From positions 4,276,501 to 4,340,500 of the forward strand of contig NZ_CP018049.1 in NCBI RefSeq assembly GCF_002934065.1: a stretch of 64,000 bases of DNA. Reading direction: 5' to 3'. The notes under the pieces are model-generated. The model was not told where the DNA came from. It saw nothing but the letters and a program-made list of their open reading frames with translations, and ran no database searches. This stretch comes from Pseudomonas orientalis (GTDB lineage: Bacteria; Pseudomonadota; Gammaproteobacteria; Pseudomonadales; Pseudomonadaceae). The position numbers and the translations under genes are program-made. This document shows positions 51,510 through 61,394 of this stretch, one piece after another. Every line of letters begins with the position of its first letter. Position 1 is the stretch's first letter.

Positions 51510-53225
51510 TCAAGACATGCCTTCCCACTTGCGCCGATATGGAAACACATCAATCACCTTCCCAACCCGAATGGCCTCCTGCAGGCCCTTCCAGTAATCG
51601 GCGTTGTACAACTCGCCATGCAACTCATCGAACAACCTGCGCTGGCCGGCGTCGGCGAACAGGAACGGTGGAAACTCTTCGGGGAACACATCCAGCGGAC
51701 CGATGGAGTACCAGGGTTCCGATGCCATTTCATCCTCGGGAGTGCGCGGCGTGGGAATGTGGCGGAAGTTGGCTTCGGTGAGAAAACAGATTTCATCGTA
51801 GTCGTAGAACACCACACGGCCGTGACGGGTGACGCCGAAGTTCTTGAGCAGCATATCGCCAGGGAAGATATTCGCCGCCGCCAACTGCTTGATCGCCAGG
51901 CCATAGTCCTCCAGGGCTTCGCGCACCTGGGCGGGGTTGGCGTTGTCGAGGTAGAGGTTGAGCGGGGTCATGCGCCGTTCGGTCCAGCAGTGGCGAATGA
52001 GCACTGTGTCGCCGTCTACCTGGACCGTGCCGGCGGCGACTTCCAGCAACTCGGCCAGGCACTCGGGCTCGAACTTGCTCAAGGGAAAGCGGAAGTCGGC
52101 GAACTCCTGGGTATCGGCCATGCGCCCTACCCGGTCGACGCTTTTGACCAGCCGGTACTTCTCGATCACCGTGGCGCGGTTGACGTTTTTCGACGGTGAG
52201 AAACGGTCCTTGATGATCTTGAACACGGTGTTGAAGCCCGGCAGGGTGAACACGCTCATGACCATGCCGCGCACACCCGGGGCCATGATGAACTGGTCAT
52301 CGGTGGTAGCCAGGTGGTTGATCAGGGCGCGATAGAACTCCGACTTGCCGTGTTTATAAAAACCGATGGAGGTGTATAGCTCGGCAATGTGCTTGCCGGG
52401 CAGGATGCGTTTGAGAAAGCCGATGAACTCCGCAGGTACCGGCACATCGACCATGAAGTACGACCGGGTGAAGGAGAAGATGATCGACACGTCGGCTTCA
52501 TCAGTGATCAACGCATCGATCTGGATTCCCCGTTCTTCGCGGTGCAGCAACGGGATCACCAACGGCCACTGTTCGTCGCGGGTGTAGATACGTCCGACGA
52601 GGTAGGCGCCTTTATTGCGGTAGAGCACCGAGGAAAACAGCTCGACGTTCAGGTCCGGGTCTTTGCACACCCAGTCCGGCAGGTTTTCCCGCAGTTGCGC
52701 TTCCAGGCGTCGCAGGTCGGCAGGCAAGTCGGCGTAGGGCTCACTGAAGCGGTAGTCCGCGAAAATCTGCGCGAGCATGTCCGCCATCTTGCCCGCAGGC
52801 GTGTAGGTGCGGGTTTGCGCAGCCCGCGCCCGCTGCTGGCTGGGCCGCGTGGTATGAATGAACATGCAGCCGTCGCTGATCAGGTCATGACTGAACAGGC
52901 CGCAGAACACCGAGTTGTACCAGGTTTCGGACAGCTCATCGTCAAAGCGCAGGTCGATCAGGCCGATGTAGGCACTTTTCACCAGGGGCCACAGGTCGAT
53001 GTCCTGCAACGTGCCCGCATCGAAAGCGGCGCGCAGACGCGCCGTGACCTCCCCCACCTTATCTTCGTAGAGGTTGATGCGCGCCGCCGAAGCGGCCTGC
53101 CCTTGCTGCCACTGGGCTTTTTCGAAGCGTTCGCGCGCGCCATCGGTAATTTGGCGAAAGTGCTCACGGTAGTCGTCGAAACCGTCGAGGATCATCCGGG
53201 CGATAGCAAGGGCGGGCTGCGACAT
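51510..53225 (-). CDS. aceK: Isocitrate dehydrogenase kinase/phosphatase AceK
   Basis: 571 residues, full length. N-terminal helical regulatory domain (about 1-310), then a kinase-like domain with nucleotide-binding VMSVFTLPGFNTVFKIIKDRF and catalytic residues in NIFPGDMLLKNFGVTRHGRVVFYDYDEICFL (Asp-Met-Leu-Leu-Lys-Asn and DYDE). It phosphorylates and dephosphorylates isocitrate dehydrogenase, switching carbon between the TCA cycle and the glyoxylate shunt. It is not beside aceA or glcB here, as is usual in Pseudomonas. Confidence 0.95.
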   Translation of the reverse strand: MSQPALAIARMILDGFDDYREHFRQITDGARERFEKAQWQQGQAASAARINLYEDKVGEVTARLRAAFDAGTLQDIDLWPLVKSAYIGLIDLRFDDELSETWYNSVFCGLFSHDLISDGCMFIHTTRPSQQRARAAQTRTYTPAGKMADMLAQIFADYRFSEPYADLPADLRRLEAQLRENLPDWVCKDPDLNVELFSSVLYRNKGAYLVGRIYTRDEQWPLVIPLLHREERGIQIDALITDEADVSIIFSFTRSYFMVDVPVPAEFIGFLKRILPGKHIAELYTSIGFYKHGKSEFYRALINHLATTDDQFIMAPGVRGMVMSVFTLPGFNTVFKIIKDRFSPSKNVNRATVIEKYRLVKSVDRVGRMADTQEFADFRFPLSKFEPECLAELLEVAAGTVQVDGDTVLIRHCWTERRMTPLNLYLDNANPAQVREALEDYGLAIKQLAAANIFPGDMLLKNFGVTRHGRVVFYDYDEICFLTEANFRHIPTPRTPEDEMASEPWYSIGPLDVFPEEFPPFLFADAGQRRLFDELHGELYNADYWKGLQEAIRVGKVIDVFPYRRKWEGMS

Positions 53226-53378
53226 GCGGAAAACCTCGAACGGGTTGCGGGAAGCCCTGAGCTTAGCCAGTGAAGCGAGGCAGGAGAAGGCCGATTTTTC
53301 ATCGGCGACGCTACTTAGCGATTGTGTCGACCGGGACGCTGGGCAACACTCCCCCGCCTGATTGCGTAGGAGTTTTCC

Positions 53379-54284
53379 GTGAAACCTGTCGACACCCTCT
53401 ACTTGCTGGGACTGGCCGCCATCTGGGGTGCGAGTTTCCTGTTCATGCGCATCATCGCGCCGGAAATCGGCACCGTGCCGACCGCGTTTTTCCGCGTATC
53501 GATCGCTGCCGCCGGCTTGTTGGTGATTCTTGCACTGATGCGCGTGAGCTGGGATTTCCAGGGCAAGTTCAAGACCGTCCTGCTGTTGGGCGTGATCAAC
53601 TCCGGAATTCCGGCAACCATGTACTCGGTGGCGGCCCAGGTATTGCCGGCGGGTTATTCAGCGATCTTCAACGCCACCACCCCCTTGATGGGCGTGCTGA
53701 TTGGCGGGCTGTTCTTCAGTGAACGCCTGACACCGTCGAAAATCGCGGGTGTAGCCTTGGGGCTGTTTGGCGTAGCCGTGCTCACACGTGCGGGGCCGGT
53801 GGCATTTGACATGGAATTGTTGATGGGCGCGATGGCGTGCCTACTGGCGACCACCTGCTATGGCTTTGCCGGTTTTCTGGCACGGCGCTGGCTGGATCAA
53901 CGCGGCGGTTTGGACAGCCGCCTGTCGGCCTTGGGCAGCATGCTCGGCGCCACATTGTTCTTGCTGCCGTTGTTTGCCTACAGCGCTATCAGCCAGCCAC
54001 CGGTGAGCTGGGGTGGGTGGCAGGTGTGGATGTCGTTGCTGGGGTTGGGCCTGGTGTGTACGGCCTTTGCCTACATTCTGTACTTTCGCCTGCTGTCATC
54101 CATCGGTCCGGTCAAGTCGATGACCGTGACCTTCATGATCCCGCCGTTCGGCGTGTTGTGGGGCGCGCTGTGGCTGGATGAGCCGCTGTCCATGGCTCAC
54201 CTGTACGGTGGGGTGCTGATTGCAGGGGCGCTGTGGCTGGTGCTGCGGCCACACAAAAGTAGGCGCGAGCCACGAGCAGCCTGA
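53379..54284 (+). CDS. EamA/DMT family transporter
   Basis: 301 residues, 10 membrane helices in two EamA repeats (LYLLGLAAIWGASFLFMRI at the start and GFAGFLARRWL / PVKSMTVTFMIPPFGVLWGALWLDEPL in the second half). A typical small-molecule exporter of unknown substrate. Divergent from aceK; it is followed by the CPBP protease gene on the same strand but that gene has its own promoter. Confidence 0.85.
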   Translation: MKPVDTLYLLGLAAIWGASFLFMRIIAPEIGTVPTAFFRVSIAAAGLLVILALMRVSWDFQGKFKTVLLLGVINSGIPATMYSVAAQVLPAGYSAIFNATTPLMGVLIGGLFFSERLTPSKIAGVALGLFGVAVLTRAGPVAFDMELLMGAMACLLATTCYGFAGFLARRWLDQRGGLDSRLSALGSMLGATLFLLPLFAYSAISQPPVSWGGWQVWMSLLGLGLVCTAFAYILYFRLLSSIGPVKSMTVTFMIPPFGVLWGALWLDEPLSMAHLYGGVLIAGALWLVLRPHKSRREPRAA

Positions 54285-54330
54285 ATGCACGCGCGGCTCC
54301 CGGATACTTCAGGCCATGGAGGCGTTTTCA

Positions 54331-54359
54331 TTCCGTCGAGCCGGACCGCTCGCTATAAT
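54331..54359 (+). promoter_or_regulatory. Sigma-70 promoter of the CPBP protease gene
   Basis: Perfect -10 TATAAT (54354-54359) and a weaker -35 TTCCGT (54331-54336) with 17-bp spacing, placing transcription start near 54366, about 22 bp before the ATG. Confidence 0.6.
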
Positions 54360-54387
54360 GCCGGCCGTTTTTTTCGAAGGACTTCAC

Positions 54388-55179
54388 ATGATTGCTCTGC
54401 CCTGGCTGTACCTCACGCTGCTTTCCATTGGCTATGTCCTGGCCTTGAGCTACGGCCAACTGGGCGTGCTGGCGGCGGTCTCAGTGGCGCTGTTGCTGGT
54501 GGCCGGGTATGCCGTACGCCAGCAACGCAACCCTTGGGCACGCTACCTGGGCCACGGCTTGTTTATCGTCCTGGCCCTGGGCCTGGCGATGCATTGGCTG
54601 CCGGGTTTCCATAATGGCCGCGGCATTGCGCCCCAGCGCTTCACTCCGGACGCCGTGCCGTTCTCGATGTACCTGAACCAGGACAAACCCCTGATCGGCT
54701 TCTGGTTATTGCTGGCCTGCCCATGGATCGTGGCGCGGCGTTCATTGCGCCTGTCGATCTGCGTCACGGCCGTGGCCCTGACCCTGGCCGCCATCGCCGC
54801 CCTGGGTGGTGCAGCGCTGCTAGGGATGATCAGTTGGGCGCCGAAATGGCCGGACGAGGCGTGGCTGTGGGTGTTGAATAATCTGCTGTTGGTGACGCTG
54901 GTCGAAGAAGCGCTGTTTCGCGGGTATATCCAGGGCGGCCTAAGTCGGCGCTTCAAACACCTGCCCTACGGCGAGAACCTCGCGCTGCTGCTGGCCTCGC
55001 TGTTATTCGGCCTGGTGCATTTTGCTGCGGGTTGGCAGTGGATGCTGCTGGCGAGTATTGCCGGCGTGGGTTACGGCCTGGCCTATCGCTTTGGTGGTTT
55101 GGGCGCGGCGATTGCCACGCATTTTGGCTTGAATCTGCTGCACTTCGGGTTGTTCACCTACCCGATGCTCGCCGGCTAA
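54388..55179 (+). CDS. CPBP family intramembrane glutamic endopeptidase (CAAX protease-like)
   Basis: 263 residues with about 7-8 membrane helices. The conserved motifs are VEEALFRGYI (EExxxR), FGLVHFAAG (HxxxG-like) and THFGLNLLHF (HxxxN), together forming the predicted active site of the Abi/CPBP family. Bacterial substrates are mostly unknown; roles include bacteriocin maturation and immunity. GAAGGAC precedes the ATG. Confidence 0.85.
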   Translation: MIALPWLYLTLLSIGYVLALSYGQLGVLAAVSVALLLVAGYAVRQQRNPWARYLGHGLFIVLALGLAMHWLPGFHNGRGIAPQRFTPDAVPFSMYLNQDKPLIGFWLLLACPWIVARRSLRLSICVTAVALTLAAIAALGGAALLGMISWAPKWPDEAWLWVLNNLLLVTLVEEALFRGYIQGGLSRRFKHLPYGENLALLLASLLFGLVHFAAGWQWMLLASIAGVGYGLAYRFGGLGAAIATHFGLNLLHFGLFTYPMLAG

Positions 55180-55190
55180 ACCTGCCTTAC

Positions 55191-55290
55191 TGTAGGAGCG
55201 AGCTTGCTCGCGAAGGACTTCAACGCTAACGCGGGCATCCTGGATGAACGCGTTGCCCTTGAGTGTTTCGCGAGCAAGCTCGCTTCTACA
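55191..55290. repeat. REPIN between the CPBP protease gene and aer
   Basis: From TGTAGGAGCGAGCTTGCTCG to the inverse ending CGCTTCTACA, one mismatch at the right edge. Confidence 0.85.
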
Positions 55291-55384
55291 GGGGCAACGC
55301 CGTTCGCAGGATTGTTGCAAAAATAAGTTAAATAAACGCCCTGCATGGCCGATAACCCGTGAAAGCCTTGCGGATTGAACAATC

Positions 55385-56950
55385 ATGCGTAATAACCAAC
55401 CCGTTACCCAGCGCGAACGTACCTTCCCCGCTCAGCAACGGTTGATCTCCACCACAGACGCCAAGGGTGTGATCACCTACTGCAACGACGCCTTTGTCGA
55501 AATCAGTGGGTTCACCCGCGACGAACTGATCCGTGCCCCGCACAACCTGGTGCGTCACCCGGATGTTCCGGCGGCGGTGTTCGCACACATGTGGTCGACG
55601 CTCAAACAAGGCTTGCCATGGATGGGCATTGTCAAGAATCGCTGCAAGACCGGTGACCACTACTGGGTTAACGCCTATGTGACACCGATTTTCGACGGCA
55701 ACCAGGTGATCGGCTACGAATCGGTGCGCATCAAGCCCACCGCCGAGCAGATCCGCCGGGCCGAAGCGCTCTATCAACGCATCAACCAGGGCAAGTCGGC
55801 CGTTCCCCAGCGGGACAAGTGGCTGCCGGTACTGCAGGACTGGCTGCCGTTTATCCTGGTCAGCCAGTTGAGCTTCATGATCGGTGCCACCCTCACCTCC
55901 CAGTGGGGCTTTGCCCTGGCGGCAGGGTTGTCGGTGCCATTGGGTCTGCTCGGCCTGAGCTGGCAGCAGCGCGGCCTCAAGCGTTTGCTGCGCCTGGCCG
56001 AGCAGACCACCTCCGACCCGCTGATCGCGCAAATGTACACCGACAGCCGTGGCGCCCAGGCGCGCCTGGAGATGTCGATCCTCAGCCAGGAGGCGCGTCT
56101 GAAGACCTGCCTTACCCGCCTGCAGGACACCGCCGAACACCTCAACGACCAGGCTGCGCAATCCAACACCCTGGCGCACAACAGCTCCAGCGGCCTGGAG
56201 CGCCAACGCGTTGAGACTGAGCAGGTGGCCGCGGCGGTCAACCAGATGGCGGCGACCACCCAGGAAGTCGCCAGCCATGTGCAGCGCACGGCGGACGCCA
56301 CCCAGGAAGCCAATCGCCTGACCGGCCGTGGCCGCGATATTGCCGGGGAAACCCGCGAGGCGATCCAGCGCCTGTCGGTGGCCGTGGGCGAGACGGGCGT
56401 GACCGTCACGCAACTGGCCAAGGACAGCGACGAAATCGGCGGTGTGGTGGATGTGATCAAAGGTATCGCCGACCAGACCAACCTGCTGGCGTTGAACGCC
56501 GCCATCGAAGCGGCGCGTGCCGGCGAGATGGGCCGTGGGTTTGCGGTGGTGGCTGATGAAGTGCGCCAGTTGGCGCAACGCACCACCGAGTCGACCGGGC
56601 AGATCCATGCCCTGATCGCCAAGCTGCAGCACACCGCCAGCGCTGCCGTGCAAACCATGGACGCCGGGCATCGCCAGGCCGAAGAAGGTGTGGCACGGGT
56701 GATGGAAGCGGATCAGGCGCTGGTGGGCATCAGTGAGGCGGTGGCCAATATTACCGACATGACCACTCAGATCGCCGCTGCGACCGAAGAGCAAAGCGCG
56801 GTTGCTGAAGAGATCAGCCGCAATATCAGCACGATTGCGCTGTTGGCGGACCAGACCTCGGAACAGGCGATGAACTCGGCGCAGTTGAGTGAAGAGCTGA
56901 CGCATACCGCCAATACCCAGTATTCGCTGGTAGAGCGTTTTAACCGGTAA
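55385..56950 (+). CDS. aer: Aerotaxis receptor Aer (PAS-containing chemoreceptor)
   Basis: 521 residues: N-terminal PAS domain (about 10-120, DAKGVITYCNDAFVEISGF and GDHYWVNAYVTPIFDG), a membrane anchor (about 150-200) and a methyl-accepting signalling domain (about 240-521) with the hairpin tip GIADQTNLLALNAAIEAARAGEMGRGFAVVADEVRQLA. The PAS FAD senses redox and oxygen. It sits just upstream of the cbb3 oxidase operons as PA1561 does in P. aeruginosa, so oxygen seeking and oxygen reduction genes are neighbours. Confidence 0.93.
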   Translation: MRNNQPVTQRERTFPAQQRLISTTDAKGVITYCNDAFVEISGFTRDELIRAPHNLVRHPDVPAAVFAHMWSTLKQGLPWMGIVKNRCKTGDHYWVNAYVTPIFDGNQVIGYESVRIKPTAEQIRRAEALYQRINQGKSAVPQRDKWLPVLQDWLPFILVSQLSFMIGATLTSQWGFALAAGLSVPLGLLGLSWQQRGLKRLLRLAEQTTSDPLIAQMYTDSRGAQARLEMSILSQEARLKTCLTRLQDTAEHLNDQAAQSNTLAHNSSSGLERQRVETEQVAAAVNQMAATTQEVASHVQRTADATQEANRLTGRGRDIAGETREAIQRLSVAVGETGVTVTQLAKDSDEIGGVVDVIKGIADQTNLLALNAAIEAARAGEMGRGFAVVADEVRQLAQRTTESTGQIHALIAKLQHTASAAVQTMDAGHRQAEEGVARVMEADQALVGISEAVANITDMTTQIAAATEEQSAVAEEISRNISTIALLADQTSEQAMNSAQLSEELTHTANTQYSLVERFNR

Positions 56951-56954
56951 ATCG

Positions 56955-57041
56955 CTATCGGGGGCAAGCCCCCTCCCACATGTTGACCACATTCCAAAGT
57001 TGGAACTCGGTCGAATGTGGGAGGGGGCGTGCCCCCGATAG
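56955..57041. repeat. REP pair in reversed (outward) orientation
   Basis: ctatcgggggcaagcccc... (56955-56980) and its inverse ending ...cccccgatag (57016-57041), separated by 35 bp. Here the CCCACA/TGTGGG ends face each other, opposite to the other REPINs in this window. Confidence 0.8.
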
Positions 57042-57045
57042 GTCC

Positions 57046-57738
57046 CTAACAGGCACCCAGAAACTCAGCCACGCGCACCGCCGCCGCGTCCAGATGCTGC
57101 TCATGGGTAAATCCCGACGCCTTCAGCGGCTTCAAGTCATGATCCCCCGCCACCAACCACATCACCTCGATGCTCGGCGACAACGCATACCCCTCCACCG
57201 CCGCCCGATTACCCAGCGCATCCCGCTCGCCCTGCACAATCAGCGTCGACGTCGTAAGCGCAGCCAAATGCTCGACCCTGGGTTTCTCCGGCTTGCCCAC
57301 CGCATAGAACGGATACCCCAGGCACACCAACCCGGCGGCGCCCAGTTCATCGGCCAATAAACTGGCCATGCGCCCGCCCATGGATTTACCGCCAATCGCC
57401 AGTTTCCCAGCGACATGACGTCGCACCTGCGCATACACCTCACGCCAGCATTCCAACAGTTTCGGCGCCGGATTCGGCGGGCGCTTGCCGCCGTCCAATC
57501 GACGTTGGGCCATGTAGGGAAACTCGAAGCGCACCACGTTCACACCATGCCCGGCAAGGCGCGCAGCCATGTGGTTCATGAATGCCGAGTCCATCGGCGC
57601 ACCGGCGCCGTGGGCCAGGATCAAGGTGACGGGCTGGCCCGATGGGATGCCCGTGGCGGCATCCCACAGCCAGCCGCGTTCGCGCACACAGTGCGCCCAT
57701 TGATCCCCGTCAATACTGGCCTTGTGCTCTTTGCCCAT
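57046..57738 (-). CDS. Alpha/beta hydrolase, dienelactone hydrolase/KANL3-Tex30-like
   Basis: 230 residues: LILAHGAGAPMDSAFMNHMAARLA (oxyanion region), nucleophile elbow GGKSMGGRMAS with serine, acid in VQGERDALG and histidine in VAGDHDLKPLK. This is the small Tex30/KANL3-type hydrolase family of unknown substrate. Start at 57738 (MGKEHKAS) with GAGGCAAGC upstream; the frame to 57825 overlaps the ccoN1 leader. It is divergent from ccoN1 with only 79 bp between. Confidence 0.83.
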   Translation of the reverse strand: MGKEHKASIDGDQWAHCVRERGWLWDAATGIPSGQPVTLILAHGAGAPMDSAFMNHMAARLAGHGVNVVRFEFPYMAQRRLDGGKRPPNPAPKLLECWREVYAQVRRHVAGKLAIGGKSMGGRMASLLADELGAAGLVCLGYPFYAVGKPEKPRVEHLAALTTSTLIVQGERDALGNRAAVEGYALSPSIEVMWLVAGDHDLKPLKASGFTHEQHLDAAAVRVAEFLGAC

Positions 57739-57817
57739 GCTTGCCTCGCTTTTTAGTCTGCCTATAACTCCAGCCCAAGTGCCGCATCTGCTTGGGTTGA
57801 ACCGTGGATGGGGAACC

Positions 57818-59242
57818 ATGAACACTACTTTAAGTACCGCCTATAACTACAAGGTGGTCCGCCAATTCGCCATTATGACGGTGGTGTGGGGCATCGTCGG
57901 CATGGGGCTCGGGGTTTTTCTCGCGGCCCAATTGGTCTGGCCTGCGCTCAACTTCGATTTGCCCTGGACCAGCTTCGGTCGCCTGCGCCCGCTGCACACC
58001 AACGCAGTGATCTTCGCCTTCGGCGGCTGCGCGCTGTTCGCCAGCTCCTTCTACTCGGTGCAGCGCACCTGCCAGACAACGCTGTTCGCGCCGAAAATCG
58101 CCGCGTTCTGCTTCTGGGGCTGGCAGCTTGTCATCCTGTTGGCTGCGATCAGCCTGCCGCTGGGCTACACCAGCTCCAAGGAATACGCCGAGCTGGAATG
58201 GCCGATCGACATCCTGATCACCATCGTCTGGGTCGCCTATGCCATCGTGTTCTTCGGCACGATCATGAAGCGCAACACCAAGCATATCTACGTCGGTAAC
58301 TGGTTTTTTGGCGCGTTCATCATCACCGTGGCCATTCTGCATATCGTCAACAACCTGGAAATCCCGGTCAGCCTGACCAAGTCCTACTCGCTGTACGGCG
58401 GTGCGACGGACGCCATGGTGCAGTGGTGGTACGGCCATAACGCTGTGGGCTTTTTCCTCACCGCAGGCTTTCTCGGGATGATGTACTACTTCGTGCCCAA
58501 GCAGGCCGAACGCCCGGTGTATTCCTATCGCTTGTCCATCGTGCACTTCTGGGCGCTGATCACCCTGTATATCTGGGCCGGCCCCCACCACCTGCACTAC
58601 ACCGCGCTGCCGGATTGGGCACAGTCGCTGGGCATGGTGATGTCGCTGGTGCTGCTGGCCCCGAGTTGGGGCGGCATGATCAACGGCATGATGACGCTGT
58701 CCGGCGCCTGGCATAAGTTGCGCAGCGACCCGATCCTGCGCTTTCTCGTGGTGTCCCTGGCGTTCTACGGCATGTCGACCTTCGAAGGCCCGATGATGGC
58801 GATCAAGACCGTCAACGCCCTCTCCCACTACACCGACTGGACCATCGGCCACGTACACGCGGGGGCACTGGGTTGGGTGGCGATGATTTCCATCGGCGCG
58901 CTGTACCACATGATCCCGAAAGTTTTCGGTCGCGAGCAGATGTACAGCCTCGGCCTGATCAACGCGCATTTCTGGCTGGCCACCATCGGCACCGTGCTCT
59001 ACATCGCCTCGATGTGGGTCAACGGCATCGCCCAGGGCCTGATGTGGCGTGCGGTCAACGAAGACGGCACCTTGACCTACTCCTTCGTCGAAACCCTGGT
59101 GGCCAGTCACCCTGGCTTCATCGTGCGACTGGTGGGCGGCGCGGTGTTCCTCAGCGGCATGCTGCTGATGGCTTACAACACCTGGCGCACCGTGCGCTCG
59201 GTGCAGCCTGTCGAAGCCGTCCCTGTCGCGCAGCTGGCCTGA
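57818..59242 (+). CDS. ccoN1: cbb3-type cytochrome c oxidase subunit I (first operon)
   Basis: 474 residues, 12 or more helices. Haem and CuB ligands are visible: [13 protein letters not shown] (low-spin haem His), [13 protein letters not shown] (CuB His), [13 protein letters not shown] (CuB His pair) and [15 protein letters not shown] (haem b3/low-spin His pair). It is the catalytic subunit of the high-affinity terminal oxidase in the inner membrane. Start 57818 with GGGGAA. No Anr-like site was found in the short upstream region, consistent with the constitutively expressed cco1 of P. aeruginosa. Confidence 0.95.
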
Positions 59243-59252
59243 GGAGTCTGTG

Positions 59253-59861
59253 ATGAAACACGAAACGATTGAAAAGAACGTCGGCCTGTTGATGCTGCTG
59301 ATGGTGCTCGCCGTGAGCATCGGTGGCCTGACCCAGATTGTCCCGCTGTTCTTCCAGGACGTGACCAACAAGCCGGTCGAAGGCATGAAGCCCTACACCG
59401 CGTTGCAATTGGAAGGCCGCGACATCTACATCCGCGAAGGTTGTGTGCAGTGTCACTCGCAGATGATCCGCCCGTTCCGCGCCGAGACCGAGCGCTACGG
59501 TCACTATTCGGTGGCCGGTGAAAGCGTGTGGGATCACCCCTTCCTGTGGGGCTCCAAACGCACCGGTCCGGACCTGGCCCGCGTCGGCGCGCGCTACTCG
59601 GACGACTGGCACCGCGCGCACCTGTACAACCCGCGCAACGTGGTGCCGGAGTCGAAAATGCCGGCTTATCCGTGGCTGGTCACCGCCGCCGTCGACAGCA
59701 GCCACACCGAGACCAAGTTGAACGTGATGCGCACCCTCGGCGTGCCCTACACCGACGACGACATCAAAGGCGCGGTCGCCAGCCTCAAGGGCAAGACCGA
59801 GATGGACGCGCTGGTTTCCTACCTGCAAGTGCTCGGCACTGCCATCAAGAGCAAGAGGTGA
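59253..59861 (+). CDS. ccoO1: cbb3-type cytochrome c oxidase subunit II (first operon)
   Basis: 202 residues: one N-terminal membrane helix (about 10-32) and a monohaem cytochrome c domain with CVQCH (residues 66-70 approx.) and the axial Met in ESKMPAYPW. It passes electrons to CcoN. GAGGAG lies 6 bp before ATG 59253; an in-frame GTG at 59250 is less likely. 10 bp after ccoN1. Confidence 0.95.
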
Positions 59862-59864
59862 GCC

Positions 59865-60065
59865 ATGGGATTTGAATTCGATGCGGGCACTATCCGCGGC
59901 CTCGGCACGCTGGTGGTGGCCATCGCCTTTATCGGCCTGTCGCTGTGGGTGTTCAACAACCGGCGCAACGCGGAGTTCGAGCAGGCGCGCCTGCTGCCGT
60001 TCGCCGATGAGCCTTCTCCACACAATGCTCAAGAAGAGCCTGCAACAAGGAGCGACCAGCCATGA
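59865..60065 (+). CDS. ccoQ1: cbb3 oxidase assembly/stability subunit CcoQ (first operon)
   Basis: 66 residues with one membrane helix (TLVVAIAFIGLSLWVF) followed by NRRNAEFEQARLLPFADE, the conserved CcoQ motif. It stabilises the CcoNOP complex. It starts 3 bp after ccoO1 and overlaps ccoP1 by 4 bp. Confidence 0.92.
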   Translation: MGFEFDAGTIRGLGTLVVAIAFIGLSLWVFNNRRNAEFEQARLLPFADEPSPHNAQEEPATRSDQP

Positions 60066-60973
60066 CCCTGTTTTGGAGTACATGGATCTGCGTACTGACC
60101 CTCGGCAGCCTGATTGGCCTGACCTGGCTGCTGATCGGCACCCGCAAGGGCGAAACCAAAGGCAGCGTCGACCAGACCATGGGCCACGCCTTCGATGGAA
60201 TCGAGGAATACGACAACCCGCTGCCCCAGTGGTGGTTCATGTTGTTCGTCGGCACCCTGATATTTGCCGTCGGCTACCTGATTCTCTACCCGGGCCTGGG
60301 CAACTGGAAAGGCGTACTGCCGGGCTATGAAGACGGCTGGACGTCGGCCAAGGAGTGGGACAAGGAAATGGCCAGGGCCGACACCAAGTTCGGGCCGATA
60401 TTCGCCAAATTCGCGGCCATGCCCGTGGAAGAAGTCGCCAAAGACCCGCAAGCCTTGAAGATGGGCGGTCGCCTGTTCGCGTCCAACTGCGCGGTGTGCC
60501 ACGGCTCGGATGCCAAGGGCGCGTATGGCTTCCCGAATCTTGCGGACAACAACTGGCGCTGGGGCGGTTCGGCCGAAGCGATCAAGGCCACCATCATGAA
60601 CGGTCGCCACGCGGCGATGCCGGCCTGGGGCGAAGTGCTGGGCGAGGATGGGGTGAAAAATGTCGCCGCCTATGTGCGTCACGACCTGGCCAAGTTGCCC
60701 TTGCCGGCGGACAACAACGCCGATTTGGCCGCCGGCCAAGCCGCATTCAGCACCACGTGCGTCGCCTGCCACGGCCCACAAGGGCATGGTGTGGAAGCCA
60801 TGGGCGCGCCAAACCTGACCGAGCCAGGCGGCTTTATCTACGGCACCAGCCTGGCGCAATTGCAGCAGACCATCCGCCATGGCCGTCAGGGCCAGATGCC
60901 GGCGCAGGACGTACTGCAAGGCAATGACAAGGTGCATCTGCTGGCGGCCTATGTGTATAGCCTGACCCACTAG
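60062..60973 (+). CDS. ccoP1: cbb3-type cytochrome c oxidase subunit III (first operon)
   Basis: 303 residues: two N-terminal membrane helices (about 3-22 and 55-78, around EYDNPLPQWWF) and a dihaem cytochrome c domain with CAVCHG and CVACHG motifs; axial methionines in AAMPAWG and GQMPAQD. It accepts electrons from soluble c-type cytochromes. Last gene of the first operon; a REPIN follows. Confidence 0.95.
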   Translation: MTLFWSTWICVLTLGSLIGLTWLLIGTRKGETKGSVDQTMGHAFDGIEEYDNPLPQWWFMLFVGTLIFAVGYLILYPGLGNWKGVLPGYEDGWTSAKEWDKEMARADTKFGPIFAKFAAMPVEEVAKDPQALKMGGRLFASNCAVCHGSDAKGAYGFPNLADNNWRWGGSAEAIKATIMNGRHAAMPAWGEVLGEDGVKNVAAYVRHDLAKLPLPADNNADLAAGQAAFSTTCVACHGPQGHGVEAMGAPNLTEPGGFIYGTSLAQLQQTIRHGRQGQMPAQDVLQGNDKVHLLAAYVYSLTH

Positions 60974-60977
60974 CACC

Positions 60978-61076
60978 TGTAGGAGCGAGCTTGCTCGCGA
61001 AGAACGTCAACGATAACGCGGTCAGTCTGGTCTATCGCGTTGCCTTTACGTTTTTCGCGAGCAAGCTCGCTCCTAC
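60978..61076. repeat. REPIN between the two cco operons
   Basis: TGTAGGAGCGAGCTTGCTCG to its inverse ending GCTCCTAC, about 100 bp, right after ccoP1. It likely forms the end of the first operon's transcript. Confidence 0.85.
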
Positions 61077-61394
61077 CGTGTCGCAACATTCGCGACCAAG
61101 TGTCACACCCCACCAAAACCCAACTGTCCCCTCCTCGCTTTCGGGTCTACGCTTGTTCCTGCAGTGGGCCAATCCTGGCGTACGCGACGGTATCCGTTGC
61201 GCCCTCGAAAATTCCTGTCCACTTGATCAGCTTTGGATTTATGACTTTGTCCTTACACAAAACAGGGAAAGTGCGCAGAATCTGGCGTGGAACGCCTTGA
61301 TACAGGTCAGTCATTGCGTTGCAATGGCCCCTCGCTTTCTACATACTTGCGGCCGATTTTACCTATAAAAATACTTAAACCGTGGAACCTTAGA
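61077..61394. other. Promoter region of the second cco operon (318 bp)
   Basis: No gene recognised. It contains the Anr-like box at 61297-61310 and a TACATA (61340-61345) that could be the -10 element. Frames open across it end in ccoN2 or lack family sequence. Confidence 0.6.
61297..61310 (+). promoter_or_regulatory. Candidate Anr/FNR box of ccoNOQP-2
   Basis: TTGAT-ACAG-GTCAG, with a perfect left half and two changes in the right half of TTGAT-N4-ATCAA. The centre is about 37-41 bp from a TACATA -10-like element, close to class II FNR spacing. In P. aeruginosa the cco2 operon is Anr-activated under low oxygen. Confidence 0.55.

Noticed and set aside
57739..57817. Anr box upstream of ccoN1
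   Set aside because: No TTGAT-N4-ATCAA-like sequence in the 79-bp region, in line with constitutive expression of the first cco operon.
57830..59386. 518-codon minus-strand frame opposite ccoN1, and a similar one opposite ccoN2 (61359-62834)
   Set aside because: Both are mirror frames of the homologous ccoN genes, so their similarity to each other is inherited from the sense strand.
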